From the NCBI GenBank assembly GCA_907163375.1, contig CAJQUW010006870.1, forward strand, positions 1 through 64,000: a stretch of 64,000 nt of DNA, in the 5' to 3' direction. The notes beneath the pieces are model-generated. The model did no database searches, was not told the origin of the DNA, and saw only the letters and a list, made by a program, of their open reading frames with translations. Of this stretch, positions 54,280 to 63,261 are shown piece by piece (the stretch's first letter is position 1; each line of letters begins with the position of its first letter). Both the position numbers and the translations under genes were made by a program. This DNA is from Prostheceraeus crozeri (lineage: Eukaryota; Platyhelminthes; Polycladida; Euryleptidae).

Positions 54280-55490
54280 CCCCCCTCTGGAACGGCAGAG
54301 TGTCGTGGTCGGCCGCCGTGGTGCTTCGGGTCTGAGTCCCCCCCCCTCTGGAACGATAGAGTGTCGTGGTGGACTTGGGCGACCGCCAGGATTAGTCTTG
54401 AGGCTATAGTGTGTGATGTTTTTGGTGCAATCTGCTGAATGTTGGGTTGTAAAATGGGTTGTTTCGAGTGGAAGGAGTGGTCGGATGAGAAAACGGAGGT
54501 CGGATTCGTGTTCAGCGTGAAATTCTGCATCGGTAGGGTGAGTTTCAAGGCAATCGGTGAGAAAAAATTTTTCTTCAAAATTTTAACAGAGTTAGAATTT
54601 GGGACGTTTTGGTGTGTAGCGCCCAAACGAAGCATCGGATGAGAAAACGGAGGCCGGATTCGGATTCAGCGTCAAATTCTGCATCGGTATGGTGAGTTTC
54701 AAGTCAATCGGAGAGAAAAAATTTTCGGCTGACGTCCCCCCCCTCTGGACAGCTTGCTTCGATTTTGGCTTCCAGTGGATGGATTTTGTCGTGCGATAGC
54801 TCGTTTGAAAGCTAAGAGTGAGACAAATTCAGTGAAAGAATCGGCTTGTTCCTATCTGTCTTCGTTTAGATGTGAGACGCCATTTAAGATTTTGGGACAT
54901 TGGCGAAAAACGACAGAGTTAGAATTTGGGACGTTTTGGGCTCTAGCTTCAAAACGAAGCATCGGATTGGAAAACGGATTTCAGATTTGGAATCAGCGTC
55001 AAATTCTTTATCTGTATGGTGAGTTTCAAGTCAATCGGAGAGAAAAAATTTTCAACATTTTTCGAAAAAACGACAGAGTTAGAATTTTTGCGATGGCTGC
55101 CTACTGTAGAGCCAAAACGAAGCATCGGATGGGAAAACGGAGGCCAGATTCGGATTCAGCGTCAAATTCTACATGGAAATGGTGTATTTCCAGCTCAATC
55201 GGAGAGAAAAAATTTTCGGCTGACGTCCCCCCCCCCTCTGGACAGCTTGCTTCGATTTTGGTTTCCAGTGGACGGATTTTGTCGTGCGATAGCTCGTTTG
55301 AAAGCTAAGAGTGAGACAAATTCAGTGAAAGAATCGGCTTGTTCCTATCTGTCTTCGTTTAGATGTGAGACGCCATTTAAGATTTTGGGACATTGGCGAA
55401 AAACGACAGTTAGAATTTGGGACGTTTTGGGCTCTAGCTTCAAAACGAAGCATCGGATTGGAAAACGGAGGCCAGATTTCGAATCAGCTT
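54280..55490. repeat. higher-order tandem array with C9-C11 tracts, candidate Polinton terminal repeat
   Basis: A ~60-bp unit 'gagtcccccccccctctggaacg' occurs twice (54281, 54341). Then a ~490-bp unit is repeated: 'tccccccc..ctctggacagcttgcttcgattttgg' at 54737 and 55227, each followed by 'aaaacgaagcatcggat' and 'ggaatcagcgtcaaattc' sub-repeats at ~100-150 bp spacing. Its position directly before the first promoter of the Polinton suggests a terminal inverted repeat, whose partner would be beyond the window. Open frames through it are repeat translations, not genes. Confidence 0.6.
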
Positions 55491-55540
55491 GATGTTATTG
55501 TCCAATGAGGATCATCATCCAATGAGAATCAAGCATTTCT

Positions 55541-55549
55541 TTATAAATA
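55541..55549 (+). promoter_or_regulatory. TATA box of first Polinton gene
   Basis: TATAAATAG, with an initiator-like TCATTCC about 30 bp downstream. No ATG lies between that point and the ATG at 55648, so the 5' leader is clean. Confidence 0.65.
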
Positions 55550-55647
55550 GCGAGCCTTCCACAGTGAGAATCATTCCATCGTTGAATCACACGAGTGACG
55601 GACGCACATTTTCTCTCTCTAGTTCCCTGTTCTATTATCCAACTAAA

Positions 55648-56423
55648 ATGGTAAGTCGCTACTTCCCTCCCTCTCCTCCCTTGAACGTAAACTTAATACA
55701 ATCTTTTTTCATTTTCAGGCATCTACTCCATCTGCTGCACTAGTAGGACAAAATGGCGGTCAAACGTTACAAGGTTCGCTACGCTCAGATCATCTACAAC
55801 TGAGGCCAGTGGAAGAAACATCCAAGGTACATAATCCTACACCGCTACAGCGTAAATTTAAACAAGCCTTGCGTTATGATGATCATAGCGTAGTACTCCA
55901 AACGGGAATGCTCCCTTCCACGGATGTCAAGATAATGCACAATCAGTATGGGGACTACATACTGATCCCCGTGAGTCCGTACATTCGCCACCAACTTGAT
56001 ATTATTGAGGAGTACGTGACATTAAATATGGACATTCCTACTCCTCTTGCTCAAGAGTGGAAGGCGAGAGATGACAAGGATACTCCCTATAGAAAGATTT
56101 GGGATGGTAATCACATTTGCCTACCGGTATCACATTGGTGTACTTACTATAAGAAGGATGGAGATCATTCAATACCCATCAGATGTGATGAGCTCGGAGA
56201 AGGTACTTGGGATATCCTTTTCAAAGTGAATGGGCTATATTATGGTCGACACAAGGATAATAAAATAGCCTCTCTCTCCATGCATATGGAATCCATCCTA
56301 TATATTCCGAAACCACCCAACGTGGATGACATAATTGATCAAATCCTTAACAGCAGTGGTACGAAGCGCAAGTCGGAGAAGAATGCTACATCAAAACGCA
56401 AATCAAAGAAGGAGAATTACTAG
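55648..56423 (+). CDS. spliced Polinton gene of unknown function
   Basis: The ATG (55648-55650) is directly followed by GTAAGT. A 68-bp intron (55651-55718) ends in a pyrimidine tract and CAG, and exon 2 (55719-56423) continues M-A-S-T-P-S without interruption for 235 codons. The protein has a Ser/Gln-rich start and a folded middle with alternating hydrophobic strands (Y-I-L-I-P-V, I-C-L-P-V-S-H-W). A Lys/Arg-Ser tail (K-R-K-S-K-K) looks like a nuclear signal. I do not recognise the family. Its leading promoter position suggests an early or regulatory role, by inference only. Confidence 0.65.
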
Positions 56424-56635
56424 TCCTTTCCTAACTCTACCCTATGACAATTAGCTTATGTGCTTTGAGTGTCGTAGACGTGGTCTTATTAGATACATTT
56501 TACTTCTTCGTTGCCATCATATCATTTGTGTATTTTGTCGTGAAAAGCATCGATGTAATTCTTCATTTTGTAATATGTTATAGAACGTTTCCTTAGATGT
56601 GTAAATTTCCGTTTTAGGCTTCTATCATCATTTTT

Positions 56636-57166
56636 ATGGATTGTGAGGGTGAACCTGTACAGGAGCTCAGTGCTATTGCTATGAACAATTGGACATATCA
56701 GATTGTTAGTGTCTATCATCAACATGCCAACTGCGATCCCAATGTTGATCAATGGGCGAGAAAACACATTCATGGACTTAATCTGAAATATTTGCAAGAC
56801 TATGGCTTTTCTTGTGAAAGTGCTCTTCTTATTGACTTTAAACGATGGTTAGCTGCTTTCAATGTTATACGCATCTTTTGTAATAATCCTGGTAAGGAGA
56901 GGAAAGTATTTCCCAATCTAATCATTGATGATATTTTGCTCCCGCCTTGGGATAGTAGAGTAAATCAACATTATCATGAAGTCACGAAACGTTTTAAGGA
57001 TTTGTGTGTTCCTATTTTGTCTGTTCGTTGTAGTAGCTACGTTGATAACCAATGCTTCTTTCCTCCTTACCTCAACACTGCCAAAGTCCTGTGTGGTTAT
57101 CATTGCTCGCTGTATGATAGTTATCAGCTGTATCTATTTTATCTCTTTCAAACCATTGATTTATAA
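56636..57166 (+). CDS. DEDDh-type 3'-5' exonuclease-like Polinton protein
   Basis: 176 codons from ATG. M-D-C-E-G at the start gives the Asp-x-Glu of exonuclease motif I. F-K-R-W-L-A-A-F lies where motif II is expected, but its Asp is not evident. Near the end, Y-H-C-S-L-Y-D matches the His-x4-Asp of motif III. Similar proteins accompany Polintons in other invertebrates. A proofreading or end-processing role is inferred, and the missing motif II Asp leaves activity open. AATAAA at about 57190 is a possible poly(A) signal. Confidence 0.55.
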   Translation: MDCEGEPVQELSAIAMNNWTYQIVSVYHQHANCDPNVDQWARKHIHGLNLKYLQDYGFSCESALLIDFKRWLAAFNVIRIFCNNPGKERKVFPNLIIDDILLPPWDSRVNQHYHEVTKRFKDLCVPILSVRCSSYVDNQCFFPPYLNTAKVLCGYHCSLYDSYQLYLFYLFQTIDL

Positions 57167-57253
57167 TGCATGCTTGTTACCGTTATTCAATAAATGTTAC
57201 TATGAGAAGAGTTGTTGTTTTCATGCAATGGATGGGTTAGTTAAAGGGCGATC

Positions 57254-57664
57254 ATGTCTTTCTCAAACGACTGCGGAACATTACGTTTTCATAGGCAAAG
57301 TTTAAAAGGAGCTGTTCAAGATTATGTGATAAATTTTCATAAAGATGAGACCGACATCGAAGCAGTGGTCGATGATGCTAGCACTCTATTTCTAGAGTTA
57401 ATGAATACATTCTCTGATAGCATTGTCATGGCGCGATTAGTTGCGAAAATTAAGTTTAGTCATTTTGGAAAGGAAGAGGTGGAAAGTCGCTCTTTCCATT
57501 TTGCTTCTTATTCAATGGAAGTGGTAGATCACCCCGAAGAATTTTTTAAAAGGCATATGATAAAAATTGCTGAACGTCTTAACGCATTTAACCATCATGG
57601 TAGCAGTCTAGTGATTGAAGCGATTTCAGATATTCACATTCAACTTTCCATAAAGAAAAATTGA
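57254..57664 (+). CDS. Polinton protein, possible polymerase N-terminal-like domain
   Basis: 136 codons, ATG at 57254. It is mixed alpha/beta, with a Phe/His-rich centre (K-F-S-H-F-G-K-E-E-V) and a C-terminal H-G-S-S-L-V-I-E-A-I-S-D-I strand. The ending resembles the small domain that precedes the polymerase in some Polinton PolB proteins (compare S-G-W-R-F in the provirus polymerase), but the rest of the polymerase does not follow. It may be a free-standing paralogue. Low certainty. Confidence 0.35.
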   Translation: MSFSNDCGTLRFHRQSLKGAVQDYVINFHKDETDIEAVVDDASTLFLELMNTFSDSIVMARLVAKIKFSHFGKEEVESRSFHFASYSMEVVDHPEEFFKRHMIKIAERLNAFNHHGSSLVIEAISDIHIQLSIKKN

Positions 57665-57666
57665 AA

Positions 57667-57990
57667 ATGCAGTGGTACTTGATTGTAGCACAACTGGTTT
57701 TCGAGCTATGTCTGCTCACTCTCGAAGTATATTCCTTCTGTACATGCGTCTATTATTTAGAAAAGGCTAGCAAATTCATATCTTCAAAAAGACTTGCTAT
57801 AGACATCAGTAACGGTGAAACTATGTGTTGCGATGCATGTAAGCGAAAGGATGGAAATGAAAAGCGCATCTTCAAGAGATGTAAGCATGCTTTTTGTCAA
57901 CGCTGTTTCATACGTAATTGCATTCAACTTTGCCAATGTAACCACTGTGACATTGCTCATTTCGAGTGTCACTTATGTCGCAATAGTTAG
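57667..57990 (+). CDS. membrane-anchored RING-like zinc protein
   Basis: Start at the ATG at 57667, 3 bp after the previous stop. Residues 3-30 are a hydrophobic N-terminal anchor (Y-L-I-V-A-Q-L-V-F-E-L-C-L-L). After a polar spacer comes a Cys-rich module: C-C-D-A-C, C-K-H-A-F-C-Q-R-C, C-Q-C-N-H-C and C-H-L-C. The spacing C-x2-C, C-x-H-x2-C-x2-C, C-x2-C resembles a RING finger, so ubiquitin-ligase activity at a membrane is possible. Confidence 0.5.
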   Translation: MQWYLIVAQLVFELCLLTLEVYSFCTCVYYLEKASKFISSKRLAIDISNGETMCCDACKRKDGNEKRIFKRCKHAFCQRCFIRNCIQLCQCNHCDIAHFECHLCRNS

Positions 57991-58041
57991 TACCTATGCA
58001 AATGTGGTAAAGATAGGTTTTAGCAAAGACTAACACGGAAA

Positions 58042-58398
58042 ATGGCGAAACGTAAAATGACGAAACGTAAAAGTCAAAAGTTTTCTTCAGCCATTCAAGC
58101 TCTCCGACGAATGAAAGCAAATCAGCGATACAATGCTATACGACATGCTAACGATAAATTCATTTGTGAAATTATTTCTCATGTGAGGAAGTTGAGGACG
58201 AAGAAATTAGCGCCAAAACAACGAAAGTTACTTAAGCGATATGCTACGAAATTGCGTTTCATCTCCAATCCTAAAGTCGCCCTTCAAAGAAAGAGGAAAA
58301 CTCTAACACAAAAGGGCGGTTTCCTTTCAGCAATACTTCCAATGATAGCTCCTGCCGTGGGCAACCTATTGCGAAATATCTTTGGCTCTAAGCGTTAA
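58042..58398 (+). CDS. basic Polinton core protein with GGFL tail
   Basis: 118 codons. About one third Lys/Arg, helical, with K-R-K-M-T-K-R-K at the start and K-R-K-T-L-T-Q-K-G-G-F-L near the end, followed by a hydrophobic amphipathic helix (I-L-P-M-I-A-P-A-V). This is a widely conserved Polinton protein, probably a DNA-condensing core or minor capsid protein with a membrane-active or protease-cleaved end. The family is recognised; the function is inferred. Confidence 0.65.
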   Translation: MAKRKMTKRKSQKFSSAIQALRRMKANQRYNAIRHANDKFICEIISHVRKLRTKKLAPKQRKLLKRYATKLRFISNPKVALQRKRKTLTQKGGFLSAILPMIAPAVGNLLRNIFGSKR

Positions 58399-58429
58399 TT
58401 ATGCAAATGTTGAGTCTCAAAGTAATAAA

Positions 58430-59054
58430 ATGGATTTCAGACTTCAATGTGATAAAGTTCTGACTGTATCAGGTCCATCTCATGCAGGTAAAACTGTTTT
58501 CACGCTGAATTTATTGGATAAAAGAAGGGAGTTGTTTAAGGAACCTATCAATCGAGTGATTTGGTGTTATGGTATTTATCAACCGTCGCTGTTTCAGGAA
58601 TTGCAAAGTCGCAACTTTATTCGACATGAAGGAATTATTCCAGTGGATAAACTTCAGTCTAATGATGTTGTTGTATTGGATGATTTATTAAAAGAAAGTA
58701 AGAATTCAAAAGATGTTACAGATATGTTCACACCATAAAAGGTGTTTTATCATCTATATCACACAAAATTTGTTTCCTGATGGAAAAGAAGCTCGTACAC
58801 GAAACCTGAATACACACTATTATGCTATTTTCAAGAATCCGCGAGATAAAAGTCAATTTGAAATTTTAGCGCGACAAGTTGCACCCAGAGGATCAAAAGC
58901 CTTAATTGAAATTTTTCAAGCAGCTACTGAAAAACCATACGGTTACTTATTCATTGACTTTACGCAAGAGTGTCCGGAAGAATTTAGATTTCGAAGTGAT
59001 ATTTTGAAAACTCCCATGATTATCTACAAACTATCAGTTCTTATTCTCGCATGA
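58430..59054 (+). pseudogene. Polinton packaging ATPase, one frameshift
   Basis: ATG at 58430 (M-D-F-R-L). Walker A G-P-S-H-A-G-K-T near residue 20, Walker B V-V-V-L-D-D-L near 85. The frame shifts near 58733 into 58713-59054, which continues S-H-H-K-R-C-F-I-I-Y-I-T-Q-N-L-F, the sensor region typical of these ATPases, and runs to the end. One or a few bases seem lost at the junction. The last four bases overlap the next start (ATGA). Either a recent mutation or a sequence error. Confidence 0.75.
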
Positions 59055-59725
59055 TTGTTATTCCTCAGGATGAATATGTACAATTGACTGCCATGCAGCA
59101 AGTAAAGCAACCTCTTGCAAATCAAATGTATAGGAAAGAAATAGATTATCAGCAAAATGTTCACATCAAAGATCCACATCGTGCTGTATTATTACAATCG
59201 GAAACTGTTGAGCAATTGAAAAACTTGAAGAATAAGATGCGTGACTCTGTATCGACTGCTACACCTTTAGCATCTCGCGCACATGCCATATCTCTTTTCA
59301 ACAGTATTGAACCCCATCTCAATGTAAATGATAGAGGAGAAATCATTACAGATGAAAATAAAGTGATTGATGCTTCACGTTATGAAGACTTGATTCAGTA
59401 TGCGACACGTAGAAAGCGCCGTCAGGGCTATGTTCCACCTGGTTGGTCATACTTTCTTAAACTATTGAAAAAGCATAATGTGCCAAAATTTGCTTTAAAT
59501 AATGAGACATTGAAGGAACTTGATTCAACAGTGGCTACTACTCCAATGCTTCAGGCGATGAAAATGCCAACAAATTGGTTTAAGACGTCACCTGCTACAT
59601 CCCCTCCCACACTCACTAAGCAAACAAGAAGAAGAACTCGACGTAGATCTACATCGCCACTAAAACTGGTAAAAGGAAAACGTAAAACAGCTCCTCCTAG
59701 GAAATACATGTTCTCAGACTATTAA
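59051..59725 (+). CDS. Polinton structural protein, unknown
   Basis: 224 codons from the ATG overlapping the ATPase stop. Helical Gln-rich N-terminus (V-Q-L-T-A-M-Q-Q-V-K-Q-P), a middle with Y-V-P-P-G-W, and a very basic C-terminus (T-R-R-R-T-R-R-R-S, K-G-K-R-K) suited to bind DNA. It lies between ATPase and integrase, as in other Polintons, where the equivalent protein is conserved but of unknown role. Confidence 0.55.
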   Translation: MIVIPQDEYVQLTAMQQVKQPLANQMYRKEIDYQQNVHIKDPHRAVLLQSETVEQLKNLKNKMRDSVSTATPLASRAHAISLFNSIEPHLNVNDRGEIITDENKVIDASRYEDLIQYATRRKRRQGYVPPGWSYFLKLLKKHNVPKFALNNETLKELDSTVATTPMLQAMKMPTNWFKTSPATSPPTLTKQTRRRTRRRSTSPLKLVKGKRKTAPPRKYMFSDY

Positions 59726-59726
59726 T

Positions 59727-59942
59727 ATGAAGCAGATGTGTTGCTTGCCATGTAATGAGCCGCCAGAGGTGAATGTCGTTGTCACTTGCACTCGCTGCGC
59801 CAGCTCTCATAATGAAACCCCTAAGCAATGTGAACACGATCGCAAAACCGCTAAAGCTAAATGCTGCAGTTGTTGTAAATGTAGAAAGGCAAGAAAACAA
59901 AAAGATGAGAAGGAGGAAAAAGAGTCAGCCGTCATCGACTGA
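59727..59942 (+). CDS. small Cys-rich Polinton protein
   Basis: 71 codons, starting 2 bp after the previous stop. Metal-binding pattern: C-C-L-P-C, C-T-R-C, C-E-H, C-C-S-C-C-K-C, then a charged K-D-E-K-E-E-K-E tail. Such small zinc proteins precede integrase in several Polintons. Its last 38 bases overlap the integrase start in another frame. Confidence 0.5.
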   Translation: MKQMCCLPCNEPPEVNVVVTCTRCASSHNETPKQCEHDRKTAKAKCCSCCKCRKARKQKDEKEEKESAVID

Positions 59943-60991
59943 ACGTTTGAAGTCAATCTATTATGATGTAAAACATCCGGCAGGATTTGCATCTATCAAG
60001 AAATTATCAAAAGCGAGTGGTCTTCCACAATCACAAGTGAAACGATGGTTAAATGGTCAGGCTACCTATACACTCCACAAACAAGCGAAAAAGAAGTACC
60101 GCACCCGCCATTATATTGTTCATGACATCGATGAACAGTGGCAAGCAGATTTGTGCGATGTTGCCTCCATTTCAAAACATAACTCGGGCAATAATTTTAT
60201 TTTAACCGTCATTGATATTTTCTCGCGTTATGCGTGGGCTCAACCTTTAAAAACTAAAGAAGGGAAAGGAGTAGCAAAAGCATTCCAAACAATTTTTCGA
60301 GAAGGTCGCATTCCAAAAAGAATTCAGAGTGATCAAGGAAAAGAGTTTGAAAATCAGCATGTGACAAGATTATTTGAGAGGCATGACATTGAGTTGTTTA
60401 GTGTAAAGAGCGCTTATAAAGCTGCACTCGTTGAACGTTTTAATCGCACATTAAAAAATCGCTTGTGGCGACATTTTACTGCCAACTTGACACAAAATTG
60501 GACAAAGGTTCTACAAGATACACTCCATGCCTACAATCACTCTATCCATCGTTCTATTGGACTCAGACCAGTAGATGTAAATGCTGACAATGTAGATAAA
60601 GTGCGCGAATCATTCCAACGTAAACGCACTCATGTGAAAAGTGATGTGAAAATTGGCGATAAAGTTCGTATCTCAAAAGTGAAAAGTGTTTTTGCTAAAG
60701 GGTACCTTCCGAATTGGACAGAGGATGTATTTACAGTATCAAGGATTAATCAAAAAGACTCTCCGACCACCTACAAGTTGAAAGATTACGATAATGAAGA
60801 AATTGAGGTAGCTTTTACCGCGATGAGATTGAGGTAGTCACTGAAAGTGAAACATATTTGGTAGAGAAAATCATTCGATGTAAAAAACGGCAAGGTGAAG
60901 AATGGTGTCTTGTTAAATGGACTGGTTATCCTTCAAGTATGAACTCTTGGATGCGTCGTGCCGACATCTTTCATCTAAGTGATCGACAGTG
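59905..60991 (+). pseudogene. retroviral-type integrase with chromodomain, one frameshift
   Basis: Start set at the ATG 59905 (M-R-R-R-K-K); an upstream ATG at 59773 is less likely because it would lie inside the Cys-rich gene. The core has W-Q-A-D-L-C-D (first Asp), I-Q-S-D-Q-G-K (second) and A-L-V-E-R-F-N-R-T (Glu), the DD(35)E triad. A small SH3-like domain follows (G-D-K-V-R-I-S). A one-base shift near 60808 separates a C-terminal chromodomain (Y-L-V-E-K-I-I, V-K-W-T-G-Y-P-S-S, N-S-W) ending at 60991. Without it the enzyme stops at 60837 and lacks chromatin targeting. Confidence 0.85.
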
Positions 60992-61033
60992 ATTCATGCA
61001 AAGTTGTAACTAACAATGTTTAGGGTTTGAGCT

Positions 61034-61489
61034 ATGAATCCAACTGCCTCATTTTATTCACGACCCTCCTATGTAAGTGGCGGAGGACAAATTTACATCG
61101 GTGCTCGCCGCCAACGTGGAGGTAGCATACTTGGTGCACTGAAATCTGTTGTAGCACCTCTCATATCCAATGTCGGTAGATCTTTAAAACGAAATGTTTT
61201 AAGTAATGCCGTTGGCTTTGCTGGTGATGTTGCTAGTGATCTTTCCAGAGGTAGAAGTTTTAAGAGCAGTTTGTTGAATCGTGGGAAGGAACGCGGTTTA
61301 AAAACATTGAAGCAGACCATTGCTGGTGTTACTCAAGGAAAGAAATCACCTAAACGAATGAATAAAGGAAGGAGGAAACATCGCGGAGCTGGTAAGGTGC
61401 GATCTTCAGTCAAAAGGCATTCACGCAAACGTCGCAGAGGCTCTAATCATTCATCAGGCGCTAAACGACGACGCTGCTATAACTTCTAA
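61034..61489 (+). CDS. pVI-like minor virion protein
   Basis: 151 codons. Begins with a Gly-rich Y-V-S-G-G-G-Q-I-Y-I-G-A, then an amphipathic segment (I-L-G-A-L-K-S-V-V-A-P-L-I) and a long basic tail (K-R-H-S-R-K-R-R-R-G). It is placed 2 bp before the capsid gene, as is usual for the adenovirus-pVI-like protein of Polintons, which probably links capsid to DNA and assists membrane passage. Role by analogy. Confidence 0.6.
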   Translation: MNPTASFYSRPSYVSGGGQIYIGARRQRGGSILGALKSVVAPLISNVGRSLKRNVLSNAVGFAGDVASDLSRGRSFKSSLLNRGKERGLKTLKQTIAGVTQGKKSPKRMNKGRRKHRGAGKVRSSVKRHSRKRRRGSNHSSGAKRRRCYNF

Positions 61490-61491
61490 TC

Positions 61492-62769
61492 ATGGAGTGT
61501 AAAACTTCCGGTTTTTGTTTGTTCGATCAACAAGCCATACAGACAGATATTCTTAGTTCAAGTATTGTAGATTATCATCCTCGAACAGCTGAGAATGCTG
61601 GCTCCATTGAATTTGTTATTCCTGGTGGTAGTGATGACTACATAGATTTGAGTTATGCGATGCTTGATTTGAGGTTTAGAATTCAGCAAGCAGATGGAAC
61701 TGCTATTGACGATGCACATAAAGTTGGACTGAACAATTTACCATTGACTACATTACTTCGTGATGTTTCTCTAACGATTGGAGAGCAGCAAGTGGAAGGT
61801 GGTCAAAGCGATTATCCCTATAAATCATATTTCAATCATGTATCACAGTTTCATCCAGCAGCACAAAAAAGTCATATGGAAGCCATGGGATGGTACAGAG
61901 ATGAAGCAGGAAAATTTGATGTTGAAACAAACAGTGGCTTTGTAAAGCGATCTGCTATGATTAAAGATAGTAGAGTATGTCAGCTATATGGTCCGCTGAA
62001 TTTAGACTTCTTTAGACAGTCAAAGTTTTTACTGTGTAATACCAGCATGCGACTCAAGCTGACATTGAATAAGCCTGAATTTGCGCTGAATGCATTTGCT
62101 AAAGTTGACAATTTTAGAATTCATGTGGAAGATATTGCACTTTACATTCGTCGAGTAGTACCGAATCCAAGTGTCATTAGAGGACATGCTGAAGGTCTTA
62201 ACCGCCAAAATGCCATTTACCCCATTCAGCATACAAAGCTTCTCACCTTTACAATTCCGAAAGATCAAAAGAGTTTCATGAAAGATGGCCTCTTTCCATC
62301 GGAAGCACCGAAGCTCCTCATGGTGGCAATGGTTGAAAATGATGCATTTAATGGTAATATAAAGAAGAATCCTTTCAATTTTAAACACAATCAGTTAAGT
62401 GAAATTGCTTTACGTGTAAATGGTGTGAGTCATCCTGGTCCACCCTACAAACCAGATTTTGCTTCGGATCAATTTATGCGCAGTTATGTTGATTTTATGG
62501 ATGTTTTTGGCTTTTACAATACGGATGACACCAACGGACTGACTATGAAAGAGTTTAAGAGTGGATATACTATTTATGCATTTGATTTGACTGCTGACAG
62601 CGATATTAGTGCACCCTATCGTCAAGCGAACGTACCTCATAATATTCGTTTGGATTTGACGTTCAAAAGAACACTACCTGAGACGATCAATGTATTAATT
62701 TATGCAATCTTGGATTCAAATATTGAAATTACAAAGTATCGTGACGTGATTCTTCAGTATAATCGTTAA
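61492..62769 (+). CDS. F54H12.2-like Polinton capsid protein
   Basis: 425 codons, intact. Beta-rich throughout, with conserved F-V-I-P-G-G-S-D-D-Y-I-D-L near the start, Y-P-Y-K-S-Y-F-N near 105, and a C-terminal L-D-L-T-F and D-V-I-L-Q-Y. This is the protein often annotated 'F54H12.2-like' in invertebrates, regarded as a Polinton capsid protein. It is followed with TAATG overlap by the protease gene. Choice between major and other capsid role is by family knowledge. Confidence 0.8.
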   Translation: MECKTSGFCLFDQQAIQTDILSSSIVDYHPRTAENAGSIEFVIPGGSDDYIDLSYAMLDLRFRIQQADGTAIDDAHKVGLNNLPLTTLLRDVSLTIGEQQVEGGQSDYPYKSYFNHVSQFHPAAQKSHMEAMGWYRDEAGKFDVETNSGFVKRSAMIKDSRVCQLYGPLNLDFFRQSKFLLCNTSMRLKLTLNKPEFALNAFAKVDNFRIHVEDIALYIRRVVPNPSVIRGHAEGLNRQNAIYPIQHTKLLTFTIPKDQKSFMKDGLFPSEAPKLLMVAMVENDAFNGNIKKNPFNFKHNQLSEIALRVNGVSHPGPPYKPDFASDQFMRSYVDFMDVFGFYNTDDTNGLTMKEFKSGYTIYAFDLTADSDISAPYRQANVPHNIRLDLTFKRTLPETINVLIYAILDSNIEITKYRDVILQYNR

Positions 62770-63230
62770 TGAGTTGGTTGACTGCTGACGATATTAAGAC
62801 TAAAGTGCAGCGTAATGCAGACGAAGCGACGTTGAAAGCTTTCAATAATGTCTATTCACTCGATACCTTACCACCTGCAGTAAATCACTATCCCATCTTT
62901 ATTGTGCTAAACACTCATTCACAGAATTTAGGCGGTGAGCATTGGAAAGCGATCTTTATTGGAGAAGACCGACGTGGTGAACTATTTGACTCTCTTGCTC
63001 AACCTCCAAATATACCAACACAGCAGTGGTTGAGAAAACATACGCGTCAATATCAGCGAAATGAACGCATACTACAACATCCACTTTCATCAACGTGTGG
63101 TGCTTTTGTACTGTACTTCATCTTAAAACGTTTACATGTATCTCGATTTGCATCTATTATTCAAAACTTTTCATGTAATCCATCCTCTAATGAAAAAATG
63201 ATTTGTAAGTTCTATCATGATTTGAAATAA
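62769..63230 (+). CDS. adenain-like cysteine protease
   Basis: 153 codons. The ATG overlaps the capsid stop (TAATG). Catalytic His in G-E-H-W-K-A-I, acidic partner in L-F-D-S-L, Gln/Pro segment, and catalytic Cys in S-T-C-G-A-F-V, the order and spacing of adenovirus-type and Ulp1-type proteases. It would mature capsid and core proteins. AATAAA overlaps the stop codon (63226-63231). Confidence 0.85.
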   Translation: MSWLTADDIKTKVQRNADEATLKAFNNVYSLDTLPPAVNHYPIFIVLNTHSQNLGGEHWKAIFIGEDRRGELFDSLAQPPNIPTQQWLRKHTRQYQRNERILQHPLSSTCGAFVLYFILKRLHVSRFASIIQNFSCNPSSNEKMICKFYHDLK

Positions 63231-63261
63231 AAACATCATGTTGGAAAAATTGTTTTTTATT
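63226..63261. terminator. convergent overlapping poly(A) signals
   Basis: AATAAA at 63226-63231 (plus) contains the protease stop TAA. AATAAA at 63261-63256 on the minus strand contains the TBP-like stop TAA. The two genes are only 26 bp apart. Confidence 0.7.

Noticed and set aside
54754-55492. Two overlapping open frames of 158-184 codons
   Set aside because: They are translations of the C-tract tandem array, with the same peptides repeated in different frames.
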